Source: CAYHPY01 sp964358485
Lineage (GTDB): Bacteria > Elusimicrobiota > Elusimicrobia > UBA1565 > UBA9628
Assembly: GCA_964358485.1 (NCBI GenBank)
Contig: CAYHPY010000132.1
Span: forward strand, 1-9,006
Direction of reading: 5' to 3'
Length of the DNA: 9,006 bases
Below the pieces are notes generated by a model that saw nothing but the letters and a program-made list of their open reading frames with translations, made no database searches and was not told where the DNA came from. Below are positions 5,976 to 9,006 of this stretch, piece after piece. Position numbers and translations under genes: made by a program. Positions within the stretch are counted from its first letter, which is position 1. The number at the start of each line of letters is the position of its first letter.

Positions 5976-7003
5976 AGGAGTTCGAGGTCCCGGGCCGGGG
6001 GCTTGAGCCCCAGGTGGGCGTAGGCTTTGCGCGTGACCACCCGGCCCCGCGGGGTGCGGACGATGAAGCCCGACTGGATGAGGAAAGGCTCCGTCACATC
6101 GGTGAGAGTGTCGATTTCCTCACTGACGGAGATGGCCAAGGTGTCGATGCCGACCGGCCCGCCGGAGAATTTCTCGATCAGGGTTCTCAAGAGGCGGCGG
6201 TCCCCGGCGTCCAGCCCGTCCTGGTCCACCTCGAGACGGTCCAGGGCGAAGCGCGCCAGTTCCCCGTCGATCGCCCCGGAGCCTTTCATCTGCGCGAAAT
6301 CCCGGACCCGCCGCAGCAGCCGGTTGGCGATGCGCGGCGTGCCCCGGGAGCGGCGCGCGATCTCCGAGATCCCGTCGGCGTCGGCCGCGACTTTCAGGAT
6401 CGACGCCGAGCGGCGCACGATCGCCTCCAGCTCCGCTCCTTCGTAAAAGGAGAGATTTCCGACGATTCCGAAACGGTCGCGCAGGGGCCCGGTCAAAAGC
6501 CCGGCCCGCGTGGTGGCCCCGACCAACGTGAAACGCGGGATGGAAAGTTTCAGGGCCGACGCCCCGGCGCCCTTGCCCGTGGAGATGTAGAAGGTGTAAT
6601 CCTCCATCACGGGATAGAGGGCCTCCTCCACGAGCCGGTTGAGGCGGTGGATCTCGTCGATGAAAAAAACGTCGCCTTCCCCGAGGTCGGTCAGCACCGC
6701 GGCCAGGTCTCCGACCCGGTTGAGGATCGGGCCCGAGGAAGTCCGAAGATTGACGCCCATCTCCCGCGCGAGGATGGTGGCCAAGGTGGTTTTTCCCAGC
6801 CCCGGGGGGGAGTAAAACAGGCAGTGGTCCAGAGATTCTTTGCGCGCCCGCGCGGCGTCCAGGAAAACCTGGAGGTTTCCCTTGAGCTTGTCCTGCCCGA
6901 TGAATTCCGCCAGGCTGCGGGGCCGCAAGGCGCGGTCGAAAACCTCGTCGGCGGGATCGGGCGCCGGAGTCAGGACGGCGTCGGCGGCTTTCTTCTTGGG
7001 CAT
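5972..7003 (-). CDS. ruvB: Holliday junction branch-migration motor ATPase
   Basis: RuvB forms hexameric rings on either side of RuvA and pumps DNA through the Holliday junction. The 343 residues have the normal layout. The N-terminal FDRALRPRSLAEFIGQD (22-38) comes before the AAA+ core. The core has Walker A SPPGLGKTT at 65-73 with Lys71, Walker B VFFIDEIH at 112-119, sensor 1 VGATTRAG at 161-168, the arginine finger in PLRDRFGI (Arg175), and sensor 2 in RGTPRIANRLLRRVRDF at 220-236. The C-terminal winged helix includes IEKFSGGPVGIDTLA (276-290), EPFLIQSGFIVRTPRGR (305-321) and AYAHLGL (327-333). One oddity: the first residue of Walker A is Ser, where RuvB proteins normally have Gly. The ATG lies two bases after the ruvA stop, with AAGAGG upstream. 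The stop overlaps the GTG of the SpoIID-like gene. Confidence 0.97.
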   Translation of the reverse strand: MPKKKAADAVLTPAPDPADEVFDRALRPRSLAEFIGQDKLKGNLQVFLDAARARKESLDHCLFYSPPGLGKTTLATILAREMGVNLRTSSGPILNRVGDLAAVLTDLGEGDVFFIDEIHRLNRLVEEALYPVMEDYTFYISTGKGAGASALKLSIPRFTLVGATTRAGLLTGPLRDRFGIVGNLSFYEGAELEAIVRRSASILKVAADADGISEIARRSRGTPRIANRLLRRVRDFAQMKGSGAIDGELARFALDRLEVDQDGLDAGDRRLLRTLIEKFSGGPVGIDTLAISVSEEIDTLTDVTEPFLIQSGFIVRTPRGRVVTRKAYAHLGLKPPARDLELL

Positions 7004-7005
7004 GG

Positions 7006-7620
7006 TCAGAGCCTCTTGAGGGCCAGACGCAGAATGTCCTCGGCGGTGGCGGCCCGGCCGCCCGTTTCCTCGCGCACGGACGCCAGGGCGGCGCGGGCTT
7101 CGGCGGGTTTGTAGCCCAAATTTTCCAAGGCGCTCAGAGCCTGGGAGAGGACTCCGGCGGGTTCATCCACGCGGATCAGCCGGGGGGCGTCCCCGCCCCC
7201 GGGAAGTTCCTCGAGCTTGTCCTTGAGCGCCTCGATGATCCGCTCCGCGGTTTTCTTGGTGAACCCGAAGACCCCGGAAAGGACTTTCGCGTCCCGGTCG
7301 GACACCGCCCGGTGGAAGTCCCCGAGGGATTTGCCGGCCTTCTCGAGGTGTTCCAGGGCCTTTTTGGCGCCGGTCCCGGGGATGTGTTCCCGGAAAGTCG
7401 AGAATAGGCGCTTTTCCTCGGGAGTCCGAAAGCCGTAGAGCGTGGAGCCGCCCCCGTACATGCCGAAGGATTCGCTGATGTGCAGAAGCAATGGAGCGTC
7501 AGGCTCGGCCGCGGCGGCGGTCCCGGCGGTGACGAAAACCTCGTAGCCCACCCCGCCGACCTCCAGGACGACGCGGTCCTCGCCGCGCTCCTGGACCACC
7601 CCGCGCAAAGTGGCGATCAT
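7006..7620 (-). CDS. ruvA: Holliday junction-binding subunit of RuvAB
   Basis: RuvA binds the four-way junction as a tetramer and loads RuvB. From the ATG overlapping the ruvC stop (ATGA) the product has 204 residues, the family norm. An upstream in-frame start would add 15 unconserved residues read from inside ruvC. Domain I, the OB fold, starts MIATLRGVVQ and includes VVLEVGGVGYEVFV (17-30). Domain II has a first helix-hairpin-helix in FREHIPGTGAKKAL (76-89) and a second in VLSGVFGFTKKTAERI (113-128). Domain III, the RuvB contact, spans about 155-204 with LSALENLGYKPAEARAAL (162-179). Two departures stand out. Where E. coli has the acidic pin (Glu55-Asp56 before LLYGF), this protein has a glycine-rich turn, FGMYGGGSTLYGF (52-64). 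The second hairpin reads GFT in place of GIG. Lying between ruvC and ruvB, it completes a full RuvABC set. Confidence 0.96.
   Translation of the reverse strand: MIATLRGVVQERGEDRVVLEVGGVGYEVFVTAGTAAAAEPDAPLLLHISESFGMYGGGSTLYGFRTPEEKRLFSTFREHIPGTGAKKALEHLEKAGKSLGDFHRAVSDRDAKVLSGVFGFTKKTAERIIEALKDKLEELPGGGDAPRLIRVDEPAGVLSQALSALENLGYKPAEARAALASVREETGGRAATAEDILRLALKRL
7012..7017 (-). promoter_or_regulatory. Shine-Dalgarno sequence of ruvB
   Basis: The minus strand reads AAGAGG, eight bases before the ruvB ATG and inside the last ruvA codons. It accompanies the only operon junction that is not a 4-base overlap, so ruvB may have extra independent initiation. That would suit a subunit needed in larger amounts than RuvA or RuvC. 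Confidence 0.6.
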
Positions 7621-8111
7621 GCCGGAGTCGCCCGGGCGGCGAAACGGCGGGCGCCCAAATGGCACAACGCGATCGCCGCGGCGTCGGCCACGTCGTCGGG
7701 ACGAAGTTGGACCCCGCCGAGGCGGCGCTCCACCACCCGTTGGATTTGGGACTTGGCGGCCGCGCCCGAACCCGTCAAGGACAGCTTAACTTGGCGGGGG
7801 TTGTACTCCCAGACGCCGAGCCCGGCCTGGGCGGCGGCCAGCAGAATCGCCCCGCGGGCCTGCAAGGTGTGGCGGATGGTGTGTGCCGCCTTGATGAAAA
7901 AGAATTCCTCGATGGCCACTTCGCGGGCCGGGTGGGTTTTCAGGACCTCGGCGAGCCTGCCGTGAAGCAAGAGAAGCCTTTCCGGGAGCGTCGAGGTGGG
8001 GAAGGTTTCGATCAGGCCGGCGGCGACCAGGCGGGCGGTGGAGGGGGAATCCCCCTCCAGAAACGCCCAACCGGTGCGGTGGATTCCCGGGTCGATGCCG
8101 AGGACGCTCAC
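7617..8111 (-). CDS. ruvC: Holliday junction resolvase (crossover junction endodeoxyribonuclease)
   Basis: RuvC is a dimeric nuclease of the RNase H fold that nicks two opposite strands of the Holliday junction. The 164 residues match the family length. All four metal-binding acids are visible: Asp7 in VLGIDPG, Glu68 in VAIEEFFF, and Asp140 and Asp143 in RPDDVADAAAIA. The segment after the second acid, FIKAAHTIRHTLQARGAIL (72-90), aligns with the family DNA-binding helix, although the usual Asn-x-x-Ser of that helix is not kept. The start is GTG, overlapping the yebC stop as GTGA. No Shine-Dalgarno is evident, so translation probably depends on yebC. Its stop overlaps the ruvA start. Confidence 0.96.
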   Translation of the reverse strand: MSVLGIDPGIHRTGWAFLEGDSPSTARLVAAGLIETFPTSTLPERLLLLHGRLAEVLKTHPAREVAIEEFFFIKAAHTIRHTLQARGAILLAAAQAGLGVWEYNPRQVKLSLTGSGAAAKSQIQRVVERRLGGVQLRPDDVADAAAIALCHLGARRFAARATPA

Positions 8112-8857
8112 GAAAGCTTGGCGAGCACGGCCTCGGGAATGTCGAAATTGGAGTAGACGTTCTTGACATCGTCGTTCTCCTCGAGGGTTTCGATGAGTTT
8201 GAGCACCCGCGCGGCATCGGCCTCCGAGAGGGGGACCCGGTTCTCCGGGACCATGGAGACTTCGGCCGATTCCACCGCGATCTTGCGGGACTCCAGCCCC
8301 GCCTTGACCTTTTCCAGATCGGCGGGCTGGGTGGAAATCTCGAAGAAATCCCCCTCGCTTTTAAGGTCCTCGGCGCCCAGGTCCAGGATGACGCCCATCA
8401 ATTCGTCCTCGGAGGATACGGCCGAGCGCGGCACGCTGATCACACCCTTGGCGTGGAACATCCAGCCCACGCAGCCGGACTCGCCCATGTTGCCGCCGCC
8501 TTTCTGGAAGATCGAACGAAGCTCGCTGGAGGTCCGGTTGCGGCTGTCGGTGGTCGCCTCGATGAGGACGGCGACCCCGGCCGGTGCGTAGCCCTCGTAG
8601 GTTAACTCCTCGTAGGTCACCCCGGGGAGCTCCCCGGTGCCCCGCTGGATGGCGCGCTTGACGTTGTCGGCGGGCATGTTGGCGGCCTTGGCGTCGTCGA
8701 TGGCCTTGCGTAGGCGGGGGTTGCTGCCGGCGTCACCGCCACCCAGGCGGACGGCGATGGTGATTTCCCGCACGATCCGGGTCCACACCTTGCCCCGTTT
8801 GGAATCGGTGATCGCCTTCTTATGCTTGATGCCCGCCCAGTGAGAGTGGCCGCCCAT
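8108..8857 (-). CDS. yebC: YebC/PmpR (TACO1) family protein
   Basis: The family was long annotated as transcriptional regulators; more recent work links YebC/TACO1 to translation of proline-rich stretches. The 249-residue product has the full family signature: MGGHSHWAGIKHKK at the N terminus (usually M-A-G-H-S-K-W), SNPRLRKAIDDAKAANMP (45-62), NVKRAIQRGTGE (65-76), YEELTYEGYAPAGVAVLIEA (82-101), TDSRNRTSSELRSIFQKGGG (103-122) and GWMFHAKGVI (131-140). A typical C-terminal segment, NDDVKNVYSNFDIP, comes near the end. yebC next to ruvC is a common bacterial arrangement. It is the first gene of the operon. No Shine-Dalgarno precedes the ATG, and the best -10 box is seven bases upstream, which suggests a leaderless transcript. 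Confidence 0.96.
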   Translation of the reverse strand: MGGHSHWAGIKHKKAITDSKRGKVWTRIVREITIAVRLGGGDAGSNPRLRKAIDDAKAANMPADNVKRAIQRGTGELPGVTYEELTYEGYAPAGVAVLIEATTDSRNRTSSELRSIFQKGGGNMGESGCVGWMFHAKGVISVPRSAVSSEDELMGVILDLGAEDLKSEGDFFEISTQPADLEKVKAGLESRKIAVESAEVSMVPENRVPLSEADAARVLKLIETLEENDDVKNVYSNFDIPEAVLAKLS

Positions 8858-8864
8858 AGCGGGG

Positions 8865-8870
8865 ATTTTA
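8865..8870 (-). promoter_or_regulatory. Candidate -10 box of yebC and the operon (leaderless start)
   Basis: The minus strand reads TAAAAT (five of six to TATAAT), followed by seven bases, CCCCGCT, and then the yebC ATG. A start site at the usual distance falls on the A of the ATG. No good -35 box is seen; TTATCC at a 17-base spacing matches only three of six. No Shine-Dalgarno lies in the spacer. Confidence 0.5.
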
Positions 8871-8896
8871 ACAAAAATTTCGGCAACGGATAAAGT
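8868..8896 (+). promoter_or_regulatory. Candidate promoter of tRNA-Arg
   Basis: On the plus strand, TTAACA (8868-8873; five of six to the -35 consensus) is followed after 17 bases by TAAAGT (8891-8896; four of six to the -10 consensus). Transcription would start near 8903, just before the hairpin, leaving a leader of about 30 bases for RNase P to remove. The -35 box overlaps the yebC -10 box on the other strand. Confidence 0.4.
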
Positions 8897-8903
8897 AATA
8901 TAT

Positions 8904-8928
8904 GCGCCGGGAGGACGGCTCCCGGCGC
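8904..8928. repeat. Perfect hairpin between yebC and tRNA-Arg
   Basis: GCGCCGGGAG and CTCCCGGCGC are exact reverse complements around a five-base loop (GACGG). The plus-strand side is followed by GAAAT and then the tRNA; the minus-strand side by ATATATTACTTTAT. It could be a terminator for minus-strand transcription entering from beyond the edge, a structured tRNA leader, or a protein site between the divergent promoters. The lack of a strict U-run on either strand weakens the terminator reading. Confidence 0.6.
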
Positions 8929-8933
8929 GAAAT

Positions 8934-9005
8934 GGGCCCGTAGCTCAACGGATAGAGTACGTGGCTTCGAACCACGGGATCCAGGTTCGATTCCTGGCGG
9001 GCCCA
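8934..9005 (+). tRNA. tRNA-Arg (anticodon UCG)
   Basis: The cloverleaf folds without mismatches. The acceptor stem is GGGCCCG with CGGGCCC. The D stem is GCTC with GAGT (one G-U pair) around an 8-base loop. The anticodon stem is CGTGG with CCACG around CTTCGAA, giving anticodon TCG at 8967-8969. The variable region is four bases, and the T stem is CCAGG with CCTGG around TTCGATT. It decodes CGA. A20 in the D loop and C35 are known arginine identity bases and both are present; the discriminator base is A. The next base is A, so the 3' CCA is not encoded and must be added by the nucleotidyltransferase. It is transcribed away from yebC. Confidence 0.95.
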
Positions 9006-9006
9006 A

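Noticed and set aside
5912..7114. 400-codon plus-strand open frame opposite ruvB
   Set aside because: It is longer than ruvB itself but is low-complexity, Gly/Arg/Gln-rich translation with no motif. High GC keeps the opposite strand open, and ruvB is unmistakable.
7621..7665. Earlier in-frame start for ruvA inside ruvC
   Set aside because: The extra 15 residues are unconserved. RuvA proteins start M-I-x-x-L-x-G, which matches the ATG at 7620.
8858..8933. Small gene or riboswitch in the yebC-tRNA spacer
   Set aside because: Only 76 bases, with no open frame carrying a ribosome binding site and no structure beyond the single hairpin.
8617..9006. Minus-strand open frame at the right edge that includes the tRNA antisense
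   Set aside because: Its N terminus (GPPGIEPGSRGSKPRTLS) is the antisense translation of the tRNA, a well-known false protein, and the rest is yebC in another frame.
1..9006. Mobile element, CRISPR, toxin-antitoxin or defence island
   Set aside because: Every stretch is explained by housekeeping genes in one orientation. I saw no transposase, integrase, direct-repeat array or attachment-site duplication of the tRNA within the window.

Overview
The window is gene-dense, visibly GC-rich bacterial DNA, and almost all of it is coded on the minus strand. It holds one long housekeeping operon, the 5' two thirds of a membrane pyrophosphatase gene, and a tRNA gene on the plus strand at the right edge. 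Read in the direction of transcription (right to left), the operon is yebC - ruvC - ruvA - ruvB - spoIID-like - queA - tgt - a GT-C-like membrane protein gene. After a 123-base gap comes hppA, which runs off the left edge. I see no mobile element, CRISPR array, toxin-antitoxin pair or defence gene.

Right edge (8858-9006): tRNA-Arg(UCG) on the plus strand and yebC on the minus strand diverge from a 76-base spacer. The spacer holds overlapping candidate promoters and a perfect 10-bp-stem hairpin. The best yebC -10 box lies only 7 bases before the ATG and there is no Shine-Dalgarno sequence, so the operon may begin with a leaderless mRNA.

Operon (1506-8857): six of the seven gene junctions are 4-base ATGA or GTGA stop/start overlaps. 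The exception, ruvA-ruvB, has a 2-base gap and a visible Shine-Dalgarno sequence. Functions fall into blocks: a YebC/TACO1 factor; Holliday-junction processing (RuvC resolvase, RuvAB branch-migration motor); a secreted SpoIID/LytB-type peptidoglycan enzyme; and two queuosine tRNA-modification enzymes (Tgt inserts preQ1, QueA then adds the epoxycyclopentane). The last gene encodes a polytopic protein resembling lipid-linked-sugar glycosyltransferases. It sits where many bacteria carry yajC-secDF after tgt.

Left part (1-1505): a perfect inverted repeat 8 bases after the operon's last stop, an imperfect inverted repeat, a sigma70-like promoter, a strong ribosome binding site, and hppA. HppA couples pyrophosphate hydrolysis to H+ or Na+ pumping; the residues that best predict K+ dependence lie beyond the edge.

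Organism: the gene order and single SpoIID domain protein fit an uncultured, high-GC, probably non-spore-forming bacterium, for example an Elusimicrobiota- or Omnitrophota-like lineage. This is a guess from gene content, not a phylogenetic result. The most notable points are small family departures (RuvA acidic pin and second helix-hairpin-helix, RuvB Walker A, Tgt active-site loop), the leaderless-looking operon start and the AT-rich island in the GT-C-like gene. I do not see a wholly new system.
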